This document shows, piece by piece, positions 7,092 to 15,743 of a DNA stretch of 64,000 nucleotides. The position numbers were made by a program, and so were the translations under genes. The notes under the pieces were generated by a model. It was not told the origin of the DNA. It made no database searches and saw only the letters and a list, made by a program, of their open reading frames with translations. Source of the DNA: Pseudomonas sp. MPC6 (GTDB lineage: Bacteria > Pseudomonadota > Gammaproteobacteria > Pseudomonadales > Pseudomonadaceae); the NCBI RefSeq assembly GCF_006094435.1, contig NZ_CP034783.1:4243001-4307000 (forward strand). Reading direction: 5' to 3'. Position 1 is the first letter of the stretch, and each line of letters starts with the position of its first letter.

Positions 7092-7880
7092 TCAGAAGGT
7101 TCCGGGGTAACTGCCGCCATCCAGCAACAGGTTTTGGCCGGTGAGGAAGCCGGCGTGGGCGCTGCAAATGAACGCACAGTAAGCGCCGAACTCATCGGGC
7201 TGGCCGAAGCGCTGGGCCGGAACCTGCTTGCGCCGCTGTTCGCCGACGCTGTCGACGCTGGTGCCAGTGGCGTCGGCGGCGGCGCTCAGGGTCTTGTGCA
7301 GGCGCTCGGTCTCGAACGGCCCCGGCAGCAAGTTGTTGATGGTGACGTTGTTGCCCGCCAGCCGGGACTGGCGCGCGAGCCCGGCGATGAAACCGGTCAA
7401 GCCACTGCGGGCGCCATTGGACAGGCCGAGCACATCGATCGGCGCCTTCACCGCGCCGGATGTGATATTGACGATGCGCCCGAAACCGCGCTCGGCCATG
7501 CCATCGACGCAGGCCTTGATCAGCTCGATGGGCGTCAGCATGTTGGCATCCAGCGCCTTCAGCCAGTCCTCGCGCTGCCAGTCGCGGAAGTCCCCCGGCG
7601 GCGGCCCGCCGGCGTTATTGACCAGGATATCCACCTGCGCACAGGCGGCCAATACCTGCTCACGCACCGCCGGCTCGCTGATGTCCCCGGCCACCGTGCG
7701 CACTTCGATGCCGGGTGCCAGTTGGCGCAATTCGTCTGCCGCCGCCTGCAAGGTTTCGTTGCCCCGGGCGTTGATCACCAGGTTGACGCCCTCCTTTGCC
7801 AAGGCCCGCGCACAAGCCAGCCCCAGCCCTTTGCTGGCGGCACAAACGATCGCCCAGCGTCCCGTTATTCCCAATTCCAT
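7092..7880 (-). CDS. SDR-family oxidoreductase, atypical active site
   Basis: 262 residues with a Rossmann fold of the short-chain dehydrogenase type: AIVCAASKGLGLACA for the nucleotide loop, DILVNNAGGPP, IVNITSGAV, LLPGPFETERL and FLTGQNLLLDGG. The usual YxxxK is not present; the equivalent place reads GLSNGARSG. The glycine-rich loop also has Ala-Ala-Ser in place of TGxS. Catalysis may be altered, although close relatives with the same feature are common in Pseudomonas. It is a single gene with no obvious operon partner. Confidence 0.85.
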   Translation of the reverse strand: MELGITGRWAIVCAASKGLGLACARALAKEGVNLVINARGNETLQAAADELRQLAPGIEVRTVAGDISEPAVREQVLAACAQVDILVNNAGGPPPGDFRDWQREDWLKALDANMLTPIELIKACVDGMAERGFGRIVNITSGAVKAPIDVLGLSNGARSGLTGFIAGLARQSRLAGNNVTINNLLPGPFETERLHKTLSAAADATGTSVDSVGEQRRKQVPAQRFGQPDEFGAYCAFICSAHAGFLTGQNLLLDGGSYPGTF

Positions 7881-7983
7881 GACCCTGCTCCTGTTGGTTG
7901 AGTGCGAAAAAAATCCTCGTGGGTTTTTACGTTACCACTGTCTGGCATGCGCTAACGATGGATCAATGCCCGCCGGTGATCTC

Positions 7984-8078
7984 CCCTGTGGGAGACCGGA
8001 TTGCCGGCGAAAGCGGAGTGTCAGCCCCATCAATGTTGACTGACACGCCCTCTTCGCGAGCAGGCTCGCTCCCACAGG
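7984..8078. repeat. REPIN, asymmetric arms
   Basis: CCTGTGGGAGACCGGATTGC on the left and GAGCAGGCTCGCTCCCACAGG on the right, downstream of the cyclase-like gene on the opposite strand. Confidence 0.8.
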
Positions 8079-8120
8079 TTTTTGCGCAAGCCGGCCAAAA
8101 CCATTCGTTTCCAGAGGTCT

Positions 8121-9059
8121 TTAGCGAATCGCCACCGGGTTGATGTTGACCTGGGTCGAGCCCTTGTACAGCGGCTGCCCCAGCACGAACATGAACGCCC
8201 AGGCCTTGTCCCGGACCAGTGCGCGGCTGTCGATCAGCTCGAGGTTGTAGATGCCGTTTTTCGCCAGCATGAACTGATTGACCGGAAACTCCTGGCCGTC
8301 TGCGCCCGGGTAGATTTCCGAGGCCCAGGTATCGCCGCCGAACGCGACGATCTGTTTGTCCGCCAGCCACTTGGCCGCCGCCATGCCGATGCCCGGTTCC
8401 ACGGCGAGGAATTTTTCGTTGTCCTTGCCCAGCAGCTCCAGCCAACCGGTGTTGAACAGCACCACGTCGCCCTTCTCAATGGTGATGCCTTGCAGGTCCA
8501 GGGCTTTCTGGATATCGGCGACGCTGAACTCGGTTTTCTCCGGCACGATGGCGCTGCCGTACACCGCCGTCATGTCCAGCACCACGCCACGGGTGACGAT
8601 AGGCGGGACTTTCTCGATGCCGAGTTTCTGCACCCCTTCCACGGTCACGAAATCCGCCGCGCGGTTGCCGTTGTAATAGACGTTGTCGATGCCGATGTGG
8701 CCGATGCCGTTGAGTTGGGTGCCGACACCGGTCCAGCCCACCACCAGTTCGTCGTTGAAGGTGAACTTGTTCGGCCCCATGGTGGTGCCGCCGGCTTCGC
8801 CGGGTTGGATGTTGGTCAGATGAAAACTGCGATGGCGGAAGGCCGGCAGGTTTTTATCGATGGGCACCGCCAAGGGGTAGGTTTTGCCGGTCTTGATCAG
8901 TTTCGCGGCGTTGAGCACCGACTCGGCGTTCAACAGATTGAGCGCACCGATCTCATCCTTGGCGCCGTATTTCGACGGATACCATTTTTCGGTCTCCGCG
9001 GCGTGGGCGGCATTGAGGGTGAACAACAGGGCAAACGGCAGTACCAATCGGTTCAGCAT
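8121..9059 (-). CDS. Cyclase-family (kynurenine formamidase-like) secreted protein
   Basis: 312 residues. A cleavable signal peptide is clear (MLNRLVLPFALLFTLNAAHA), so it acts in the periplasm. The rest fits the cyclase/KynB fold (PF04199). The family's metal motif HxGTHxDxPxH is replaced here by GTQLNGIGH: His to Gln and Asp to Asn. Such variants exist, and their substrate is unknown. The divergent gene at 9258 is a GlxA-type regulator and probably controls it; 198 bases separate the two starts. The ATG at 9059 was chosen because it begins the signal peptide. Confidence 0.78.
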   Translation of the reverse strand: MLNRLVLPFALLFTLNAAHAAETEKWYPSKYGAKDEIGALNLLNAESVLNAAKLIKTGKTYPLAVPIDKNLPAFRHRSFHLTNIQPGEAGGTTMGPNKFTFNDELVVGWTGVGTQLNGIGHIGIDNVYYNGNRAADFVTVEGVQKLGIEKVPPIVTRGVVLDMTAVYGSAIVPEKTEFSVADIQKALDLQGITIEKGDVVLFNTGWLELLGKDNEKFLAVEPGIGMAAAKWLADKQIVAFGGDTWASEIYPGADGQEFPVNQFMLAKNGIYNLELIDSRALVRDKAWAFMFVLGQPLYKGSTQVNINPVAIR

Positions 9060-9257
9060 GGGTGGTCCTTGTCTGGTTGCAGTGAACCCAAGGTACGCAG
9101 CCCTGCGGTGGGGAAACAGACAGGTACCGGTAATACAATTGTTCTGGATTGTCACGAGTGGCCATTTCGTCGTTTGGAGGTTGAACTCTGTCGGCCTGAA
9201 TGACATAAACCCCGGAAATCCGGCCGAATTGATCCGGCATTGTCGAAATAGAAGCCC

Positions 9258-10262
9258 ATGAACGAAATCCCTCCGGCGCCCTCCCCCGATCAACCGCGTT
9301 CAATCGTCTTCGTCGCCTACCCCGAGATGGGCCTGCTCGATTTGACCGGGGCTCAAACCGTGTTCTGGGCCGCCTCCAAGGCCATGGCCCATCGCGGCTT
9401 ACCAGGTTACGAGCGCCATACGGCGAGCCTCGACGGCGGCTTGATCCAGACGGCGGAAGGCCTTGGCGTCGACACCTTGGCCTTGAGCGATTTCACCGAT
9501 CAGTCGATCGACACGCTCATCGTGCCCGGCGCACCGAACATTCGTCAGGCCATGAATGAATCATTGGACCTGGTCGCCTGGCTGCAAGGCGCATCGGCCA
9601 AGGCCCGACGCACCGCCTCGGTGTGCAGTGGCGCCTTCCTGCTCGCGCAGGCCGGCTTGCTCGACGGTCGACGCGCCGCCACCCACTGGTTGCTGTGCGA
9701 CATGCTCAAGCAGGGTTTCCCGTCGATTGAAGTCGACAGCGATGCGATCTTCATCCAGCAAGGCTCGGTGTGGACGTCGGCGGGTGTCAGCGCCGGCATC
9801 GATCTGGCGCTGGCCCTGGTGGAAGCTGACTGCGGGCGTGAAGTCGCCCTGGAAGTGGCGCGGGAACTGGTGGTGTTTCTCAAGCGCCCCGGCGGCCAGG
9901 CCCAGTACAGCCAATTGCTGCAAGCGCAAACCGGGGACAGTGCCGCATTCGACGACCTGCACCTGTGGATCGCGCAGAACCTCAGCCAGGCCAATCTCAC
10001 GGTGGACGTGTTGGCCCAACAGGTGCAGATGAGCCCGCGCAACTTTGCCCGGGCCTACAAACTCAAGACCGGCCGCACTCCAGCCAAAGCTGTCGAAGTG
10101 ATGCGCGTGGAGGCTGCCCGGCGTTTGCTGGAGGATTCCGAGCGCAATATCGATCAGATCGCCCGATCGTGCGGGTTTGGGGATGAAGAACGCATGCGCT
10201 TCACCTTTCAGCGCAATCTGAGCGTCTCGCCACGGGATTATCGCAAGCGGTTTTCGCGGTGA
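9258..10262 (+). CDS. GlxA-family AraC-type regulator (DJ-1/PfpI + HTH)
   Basis: 334 residues. Residues about 15-190 form a DJ-1/PfpI-like domain with the nucleophile-elbow-like SVCSGAFLLAQAGLLDGRRA and THW. Residues about 215-330 form the double helix-turn-helix AraC domain (VDVLAQQVQMSPRNFARAYK, then IDQIARSCGFGDEERMRFTF). Regulators of this architecture sense small metabolites. It is divergent from the secreted cyclase-like gene, its likely target. Confidence 0.88.
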   Translation: MNEIPPAPSPDQPRSIVFVAYPEMGLLDLTGAQTVFWAASKAMAHRGLPGYERHTASLDGGLIQTAEGLGVDTLALSDFTDQSIDTLIVPGAPNIRQAMNESLDLVAWLQGASAKARRTASVCSGAFLLAQAGLLDGRRAATHWLLCDMLKQGFPSIEVDSDAIFIQQGSVWTSAGVSAGIDLALALVEADCGREVALEVARELVVFLKRPGGQAQYSQLLQAQTGDSAAFDDLHLWIAQNLSQANLTVDVLAQQVQMSPRNFARAYKLKTGRTPAKAVEVMRVEAARRLLEDSERNIDQIARSCGFGDEERMRFTFQRNLSVSPRDYRKRFSR

Positions 10263-10412
10263 GCAAACCCGGGCCTGCGGCGAGGCAAAACTGGCCGGTC
10301 CGCGTTTATGGTCGAAGTGATAGTTTGGGCGGCAAGGAACTACTGAGTGGCATCAGGCATCTTAAGGTATGCAGTACTTCCTTTACGCTTCATGCTTTCG
10401 GAGGACTCCGTC

Positions 10413-10730
10413 ATGCGCCGTCTGTTTCTCATCTCTTCGCTAGTGCTTTGTTTGCCCGTCGGTTCGGCCCTGGCCGATGTGGATGCAGGCGATGTCGCCA
10501 CTTCGGCGGGCCTTTCCGCGTCCCTGTATTCGACCTTCAAGGATGACAAAATGATGATTCCCGCCCGGGATGACGCCTCCAGCTTCGTGGCCAGTGGCGG
10601 CACCATTCGTGGGGTGTACCTGGAGTCGGTGTTGCAGCAGGTTCGTCAAAACAATCCTGGCCTGAAGGCCAGCGATGAAGACCTGGCCAGAGCCATCCTG
10701 GTGCAGGAAGGCACACCTGCCGGTCAATAA
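10413..10730 (+). CDS. DUF2388 family secreted protein
   Basis: 105 residues beginning with a signal peptide (RRLFLISSLVLCLPVGSALA). The mature part has the DUF2388 pattern: SAGLSASLYSTFKDDKM, then ARDDASSFVASGG and GVYLESVLQQVRQNNPG. This family is found in Pseudomonas; its members are small, probably periplasmic and of unknown role. The start was chosen for the signal peptide and GGAGG at 10400-10404. Confidence 0.85.
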   Translation: MRRLFLISSLVLCLPVGSALADVDAGDVATSAGLSASLYSTFKDDKMMIPARDDASSFVASGGTIRGVYLESVLQQVRQNNPGLKASDEDLARAILVQEGTPAGQ

Positions 10731-10813
10731 CAGCTGAAAACGTCGCGGTGGGGCTGGTGAAACCTCAATGGCATTTCCGGCCCTGCCTTCGCTTCAGACT
10801 TCACGCTACCACG

Positions 10814-11743
10814 CTACTTTGCGCTTGCAGTGGACAGGCGCGCCCAACCGGCAACCATCTGCACACTGATATTCACCCCGCCACACACCACGATCACCAC
10901 ATCCCGGGCATCGGCAATCGCCGCATGGTCCAGGTAGCCGATCGCCAACGAAACCCCGCACGCCGGCTCGACCAACTGTCGCAGGTCGTTGGCATAACGC
11001 ACCACGCCCATGATCGCGTCGTCATCGCCGAGTACCACGCATTGGTGAGGAAAATCGTGGATGTGCTGCACCGGCCAGGCGGCGACCTGGGCCGCGCCGA
11101 GCGAGGTGGCGACGGTATCGATTCGCGGCAATCTGACGGGGTGCCCGGCAGCCAGCGCCGCCGAGAAAGAAGCGGCGCCTTGGGTTTCGCAGGCGACGAT
11201 CCGGCAGTCCATGCGGCCATGGCGGATCAAGCCGGTGAGAATCCCCGCCAGCAAGCCACCGCCGCCGACCGACGTCACCACTGTATCGACTTGCGGACAG
11301 TCCTCGAGGATTTCATCGATGATGCTGCTGTGCCCCTCCCACAACACCGGATGATCAAAGGCCGGCACGTATTCGGTGTGCGCGCCCTGCGCCAGCGCCA
11401 TGGCCTTTTGATTGGCATCGTCCCAGACCTTGCCATGCACGATCACCTCGGCACCGGTCTTGCGGATTCTGGCGCGGGTGGTTTCCGGGGTGGTATGCGG
11501 CACTACGATGCAGGCTTTCAGGCCCAGGCTGGCGGCGGCCACGGCCGTGGCGAAACCGGCGTTGCCAGCGGAGGGGCACACCACTTTGCGCTTGCCCGCA
11601 GCCTTTGCCTGGGTACACAACAGCCCCATGCCGCGCAGCTTGAACGATCCGCTGGGTTGCAGGTTTTCCAGTTTAAGCCAGATGCGCCGGGTCGGGGTCG
11701 ACAGGCCCGGGTGCAGAATCAAGGGTGTTCTGATGTGAAGCAT
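10814..11743 (-). CDS. PLP-dependent Ser/Thr dehydratase-like lyase
   Basis: 309 residues of the fold-type II PLP family. The Schiff-base lysine is in SGSFKLRG (about residue 37), the substrate loop is SAGNAGFA, and the phosphate loop is VGGGGLLAG. Length and layout fit short L-serine or L-threonine dehydratases without a regulatory ACT domain. The start at 11743 has AGGGAG five bases upstream; an earlier in-frame ATG at 11761 would overlap that site. It stands alone between opposite and unrelated genes. Confidence 0.82.
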   Translation of the reverse strand: MLHIRTPLILHPGLSTPTRRIWLKLENLQPSGSFKLRGMGLLCTQAKAAGKRKVVCPSAGNAGFATAVAAASLGLKACIVVPHTTPETTRARIRKTGAEVIVHGKVWDDANQKAMALAQGAHTEYVPAFDHPVLWEGHSSIIDEILEDCPQVDTVVTSVGGGGLLAGILTGLIRHGRMDCRIVACETQGAASFSAALAAGHPVRLPRIDTVATSLGAAQVAAWPVQHIHDFPHQCVVLGDDDAIMGVVRYANDLRQLVEPACGVSLAIGYLDHAAIADARDVVIVVCGGVNISVQMVAGWARLSTASAK

Positions 11744-11848
11744 GGTGGCTCCCTTTGGCACGCCACCGGCTCCTCGATCGTTTCAACGAGCCAAGGGTGC
11801 ACGCTCATTACCCTAGCTTAGTTCACCCCGGCCCCCGGACTTGCCGCT

Positions 11849-12640
11849 TCAGCGATAACGCGGCGCCGCCGTGGAGTTGCCGAACAACCCGGACAGCGTT
11901 TTGCGCTGGCTTTCATAGCGGTCCCACTGCTCGCCGTCGTGCAGGCCGGGAATGCTCACCACCTCGCCTTGGGCCAGGCCCGCGAGCGCGGCGTCGACCA
12001 TGTCCTCGGCGGACATCACGATCTCCTGCGGCAGGTTTTCCACCGGATTACCGGCCTCGCTCCAGAAGTCCGTGGCCGTGGCGCCGGGCAACACGGCCTG
12101 GATGCGCACGCCTTTGTCGGCCAGCTCGTGATGCATCGACTGGCTCAAACCCAGGACGAAGGCCTTGGTCCCGCCGTACACGCCGTTGAGAATTTCCGGA
12201 GCGATGGCGACGATCGAGGCGATGTTGATCACGGTTCCGCTGCCGCGGGCGACGAAGCCGGGTACCACCGCGTAAGCCAGGCGCATCAGCGCCGTGACGT
12301 TGAGGCTGATCATCTCTTCCATGTCGTCCACCGGGCTGCCCAGCAATGGCATGACGGCGCCGACCCCGGCATTGTTGACCAGCAGCGTGATGCTCGCGTC
12401 GTGGCGCAGCATATTTTCGACCCGCAACAGGTCGGTTTTGTCTTTCAGGTCGGCGGCGACCACTTCCACCGCGCGGCCGGTCTGGTTGCTCAGCCGATTG
12501 GCCAGGACGTTCAATTTGCCCCGGCTGCGGGCGACCAGAATCAGGTCGTAACCCTGCCGGGCGAGACGCTCGGCGTAAACTGCACCGATGCCCGAAGATG
12601 CGCCAGTGATCAGTGCGGTGCCTTTGGAGGAGAGGGCCAT
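11849..12640 (-). CDS. SDR-family oxidoreductase (classical)
   Basis: 263 residues with a complete classical SDR set: TGASSGIG (residues 13-20), LLVNNAGVG, the catalytic Ser near INIASI and YGGTK (Tyr and Lys four apart). The C-terminal region is shaped like the DltE/YqjQ group, whose substrates are mostly unknown. It is divergent from the GlxA-type regulator at 12765, with 124 bases between starts, suggesting that regulator controls it. Confidence 0.85.
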   Translation of the reverse strand: MALSSKGTALITGASSGIGAVYAERLARQGYDLILVARSRGKLNVLANRLSNQTGRAVEVVAADLKDKTDLLRVENMLRHDASITLLVNNAGVGAVMPLLGSPVDDMEEMISLNVTALMRLAYAVVPGFVARGSGTVINIASIVAIAPEILNGVYGGTKAFVLGLSQSMHHELADKGVRIQAVLPGATATDFWSEAGNPVENLPQEIVMSAEDMVDAALAGLAQGEVVSIPGLHDGEQWDRYESQRKTLSGLFGNSTAAPRYR

Positions 12641-12764
12641 GTCGATTTTCCTTCACAGTGAGACGATAGATTCGCCGGGTGTGATCCGTTATAAATTGAC
12701 TGACGCGCGTCGCAAATGACGTTTAAAGTACGTTTTCAGGACATGACACTTTGAGGAACTGGCG

Positions 12765-13712
12765 ATGACTTGCGTGGCGTTTGTCGTTTTTGAAGGTTTC
12801 CAGTCCATGGCGCTGGCGGCCATGCCGGTGTTCGAATACGCCAACTTCAGCGCCGGCGAAGCACTTTATGACGTCAGTGTGTTGTCGGAGCACGGCCGCG
12901 CGTTGCGCGCCTCCGGTGGTCTGAGTGTCGGCACCGAGGCGTTCGACGAGCGGGTGTTCGATACGGTGATCGTGGTCGGCGGCGATGCCATCCTCCAGCA
13001 GGCGCCCGAAGGTGTGCTCGATTACCTGCGCGCCAGCGTCAAGACCGCACGCCGCACGGCATCGATCTGCTCCGGCGCCTTTGTCCTGGCCCAGGCCGGT
13101 TTGCTGGATGGTCGACGGGCCACCACGCACTGGGCGTACGCTCGGGAACTGCAGGCACGGTTCCCGTCGATCAAGGTCGAAGAAGACCGCATCTATGTCA
13201 TCGACGGTTCGATCTGGACCTCTGCCGGAATGACCGCCGGCATCGACCTGGCGCTGGCCATGGTGGAAAAGGATCATGGCGCCGACCTGGCCCGTGCCGT
13301 GGCGCAGAAGCTGGTGATGTACCACCGCCGTGCAGGCGGTCAGTCGCAGCACTCGGCGCTGCTGGAACTGGAACCGAAATCCGACCGTATCCAGACCGTG
13401 CTTGGTTATGCCCGGGAACACCTCGCCGAGGCCTTGTCGGTGGAACACCTGGCGGATGTGGCGCGCCTCAGCCCTCGGCAATTCAGCCGGGCCTTTCGTG
13501 CCGAGACCGGCCAGTCGCCGGCCAAGGCCATCGAGAACCTGCGCTTGGAAGCCGCTCGCCAATTGCTCGAACGCGGACGACTGAACCTCGATCAGATCGC
13601 CGTCGAGACCGGCTTCAGCGACCGTCGGCGCATGCGCGAAGCGTTCCTTCGGGCGTTCGGCCAGCCGCCACAGGTGATCCGGCGCAATGCCCGGACGGAC
13701 AACGCGGCGTAG
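12765..13712 (+). CDS. GlxA-family AraC-type regulator (second)
   Basis: 315 residues, same architecture as the protein at 9258: DJ-1/PfpI-like half with SICSGAFVLAQAGLLDGRRA, then two helix-turn-helix motifs (VEHLADVARLSPRQFSRAFR and LDQIAVETGFSDRRRMREAF). GAGG lies about 10 bases before the ATG. It is probably the regulator of the divergent SDR gene. Confidence 0.87.
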   Translation: MTCVAFVVFEGFQSMALAAMPVFEYANFSAGEALYDVSVLSEHGRALRASGGLSVGTEAFDERVFDTVIVVGGDAILQQAPEGVLDYLRASVKTARRTASICSGAFVLAQAGLLDGRRATTHWAYARELQARFPSIKVEEDRIYVIDGSIWTSAGMTAGIDLALAMVEKDHGADLARAVAQKLVMYHRRAGGQSQHSALLELEPKSDRIQTVLGYAREHLAEALSVEHLADVARLSPRQFSRAFRAETGQSPAKAIENLRLEAARQLLERGRLNLDQIAVETGFSDRRRMREAFLRAFGQPPQVIRRNARTDNAA

Positions 13713-13730
13713 GGGCTGCGTGGGGGCTGC

Positions 13731-13774
13731 TCGGGATTTGCTTGGGATCTGCTTGGGATCTGCTTGGGATTTCC
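13731..13774. repeat. Four tandem 11-bp repeats
   Basis: Units of TTGGGATCTGC (outer copies with one or two changes) run head to tail between the GlxA-type gene and the ICMT-like gene. The repeat ends 38 bases before the ATG at 13813, so copy-number change could alter promoter spacing. Confidence 0.8.
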
Positions 13775-13812
13775 TACAATGAGAGGTGTCAGGCTCATGT
13801 GTGGAGGTGCGG

Positions 13813-14472
13813 ATGAAAATCTCGGCCAGGCTGGCGTTTTTTGCCCTTGCCGCCACCCTCGCCTACCTCGGGCTCGCGGTATGGGGGCTGGGCGGATTTG
13901 CGGCGTTTTTTTCCCATCCGCCGCTGGTGGTCGTGGTGTTGGCAACCCTGGTGATGGCGATCGCGTCACTGTTTACCGAGGTCAACCTGAGCTCCGGCGA
14001 ACGTGAGGACCGGGCCAATCGCTGGGTGCTTCCGGCCTTCGGGGTGATCGGCGTATTGAGCGGTTTTTTGCCGGCCTACACCGACCGGATCGAATTCTGG
14101 ACCTTCGGTGGCGAGGGGGTTCGCTGGCTCGGCGCCCTGCTGTTCATCATCGGCGGTGCGCTGCGGCTGTGGCCGGTGTTTGTGCTGGGCAAACGCTTCA
14201 GTGGGCTGGTGGCGATTCAACCGGGGCATAGCCTGGTCACCGACGGGATCTATCGCCACTTGCGCAACCCCAGTTACCTCGGGATGTTGATCACGGCCGT
14301 GGGCTGGGCGCTGGCGTTTCGCTCCGGAGTCGGCCTGTTGCTGGCCGCGCTGACAATGATCCCGCTGATTGCGCGCATCCATGCTGAAGAAGCGCTGTTG
14401 CGGGCACAGTTTGGCCATGAATACGAAGCCTATTGCGCCCGTAGCTGGCGGTTGATTCCCAGAATCTACTGA
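13813..14472 (+). CDS. Isoprenylcysteine methyltransferase-like membrane protein
   Basis: 219 residues with about five hydrophobic segments. The C-terminal half shows the ICMT/PEMT-like pattern: LVTDGIYRHLRNPSYLGML, then EEALLRAQFGHEYEAYCARSWRLIP. These proteins bind SAM at the membrane and methylate lipids or small molecules; the bacterial substrate is generally unknown. GGAGG lies directly upstream of the ATG. A REPIN follows, now split by an IS110 element. Confidence 0.82.
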   Translation: MKISARLAFFALAATLAYLGLAVWGLGGFAAFFSHPPLVVVVLATLVMAIASLFTEVNLSSGEREDRANRWVLPAFGVIGVLSGFLPAYTDRIEFWTFGGEGVRWLGALLFIIGGALRLWPVFVLGKRFSGLVAIQPGHSLVTDGIYRHLRNPSYLGMLITAVGWALAFRSGVGLLLAALTMIPLIARIHAEEALLRAQFGHEYEAYCARSWRLIPRIY

Positions 14473-14485
14473 AACACCACAACCC

Positions 14486-14570
14486 CCTGTAGGAGCTGGC
14501 TTGCCAGCGAAAGCGCCGGTACATTCAGCATTTATGTGTCTGAAAGACCGCTTTCGCGAGCAAGCCCGCT
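14486..14570. repeat. REPIN, left part, interrupted by IS110 element
   Basis: CCTGTAGGAGCTGGCTTGCC begins the REPIN, and GCGAGCAAGCCCGCT ends it abruptly at 14570. The missing CCCACAG is at 15737-15743, on the far side of the insertion sequence. Joining 14570 to 15737 restores a normal REP arm. Confidence 0.88.
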
Positions 14571-14587
14571 TGTATGTTTAGACTTGT

Positions 14588-14730
14588 AGGGGTGGTGGGA
14601 CTAAAAGCCAGCATCTGACTCTAGCCAGTACAGACCGTGGGAGACTTCGCCCCACCCCTTCACCAAAGCGCCGATAAGGAATGCATCGGCCATGACCGAC
14701 GATAGAAGCAAGCCAGCGCAATGGTGAAGC
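14588..14730 (+). ncRNA. Candidate bridge RNA of the IS110 element
   Basis: Two consecutive stem-loops. The first has stem AGGGGTGG (14588-14595) with CCACCCCT (14652-14659) and an inner hairpin CTGACT/AGTACAG. The second has stem TTCACCA (14659-14665) with TGGTGAA (14722-14728) and an inner hairpin ATCGG/CCGACGAT. In the first loop, AAAGCCAGC (14604-14612) resembles the left target AAGCCCGC. CCGTGGGAG (14635-14643) is complementary in 8 of 9 positions to the right target CTCCCACAG. This is the arrangement of target guides in IS110 bridge RNAs. Confidence 0.6.
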
Positions 14731-14768
14731 CCCGACAAGCCTTTAAACCCTAACCCGGAGCTTTCTTT

Positions 14769-15731
14769 GTGGCAATGAGTGTCTCGCGTTCTGTAGTCGG
14801 AGTGGATGTCGCCAAGGCCGAAGTGGTGGTCTATCAGGCCGACACGGATCTGCTGTTGGCCGTGTCAAACGATAAACCGTCTCTTACAAAGTGGCTGAAA
14901 ACGTTACCTGCAAACAGCGCCATCGCTATTGAAGCCACCAATATCTATCACCTGGATACGGTTGAGCTGGCTCATGCAATGGGACATACCGTCTATGTCA
15001 TCGACGGCTTCCGTTTGAGTAATTACCGCAAAGGAGTGGGTGGCCGCGCCAAAACAGATGCCAGCGACGCCCGTTTACTGGCGCGTTACTTGAAGAACGA
15101 AGAGGAAGAGCTACGTCCTTGGAGCCCGCCGCCGAAGGTCTATACCAAGCTTCAAAGCCTGCTTCGAAGACGAGCGACATTGGTCCAGGCGCGTGTCAGT
15201 TTGACTCAAAGCTGGAACGACGAACCGCTGCTGAAAGCGGCATTCAAACAACAGATCGCTGCCATGGGCCGATTGGATTTACTCATCCAGAAGAAGCTGT
15301 TGGACGTCGTAAAAGAGGCGGGTCTGCTCGAGCAAGTCAAACGCTGCCAGGCCGTAGAGGGGGTCGGTTTTCTTACCGCCACCGCACTGACGATGGCATT
15401 TCAACGCGGCGATTTCGCCAGTGGTGACGCCTATATCGCGTTTCTTGGAATGGATTTGAGAGTCTCTGATTCGGGGCAGATGAACGGACGTCGAAAGCTG
15501 ACCAAGAAAGGTGACTCAGAGATACGGCGCCTGCTGCATAACGCGGCGATGGCTGCCAGTCGCTCAAAGACCTGGAAGCCGTTTTACGAACGCTATCTGG
15601 AGCGGGGATTAAAGACGACTCAAGTGCTGGTCATCCTGGCTCGCAAGCTGGCACGGGTGGCATTCGCCCTGATGAAGAACCAGAGCGAATATCAGCCAAA
15701 TCCAGTTTTTGGGGCTTCCCCCCAAACATAG
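14769..15731 (+). CDS. IS110-family transposase (DEDD recombinase)
   Basis: 320 residues. The N-terminal RuvC-like domain shows Asp in VVGVDVAKAE, Glu in AIEATNIYH and Asp-Asp in KTDASDARLLARY. The C-terminal Tnp domain has AVEGVGFLTATAL, and the conserved serine region SDSGQMNGRRKLTKKGDSE. Length and all acidic residues look intact, so the enzyme is probably active. The GTG at 14769 is preferred over ATG 14775 because GGAG lies eight bases before it. Confidence 0.92.
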   Translation: MAMSVSRSVVGVDVAKAEVVVYQADTDLLLAVSNDKPSLTKWLKTLPANSAIAIEATNIYHLDTVELAHAMGHTVYVIDGFRLSNYRKGVGGRAKTDASDARLLARYLKNEEEELRPWSPPPKVYTKLQSLLRRRATLVQARVSLTQSWNDEPLLKAAFKQQIAAMGRLDLLIQKKLLDVVKEAGLLEQVKRCQAVEGVGFLTATALTMAFQRGDFASGDAYIAFLGMDLRVSDSGQMNGRRKLTKKGDSEIRRLLHNAAMAASRSKTWKPFYERYLERGLKTTQVLVILARKLARVAFALMKNQSEYQPNPVFGASPQT

Positions 15732-15743
15732 AATCTCCCACAG

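Larger units (their letters stand above)
14571..15736 (+). mobile_element. IS110-family insertion sequence inserted in a REP
   Basis: 1166-bp element between two copies of the core dinucleotide CT (14569-14570 and 15735-15736). It has no terminal inverted repeats. A long non-coding left end (about 200 bases) precedes the single transposase gene, and the right end is only a few bases past the stop. This shape is that of the IS110 group with the bridge RNA at the left end. The target is the REP arm GCAAGCCCG-CT-CCCACAG, as for other REP-targeting Pseudomonas IS110 elements. Confidence 0.88.
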
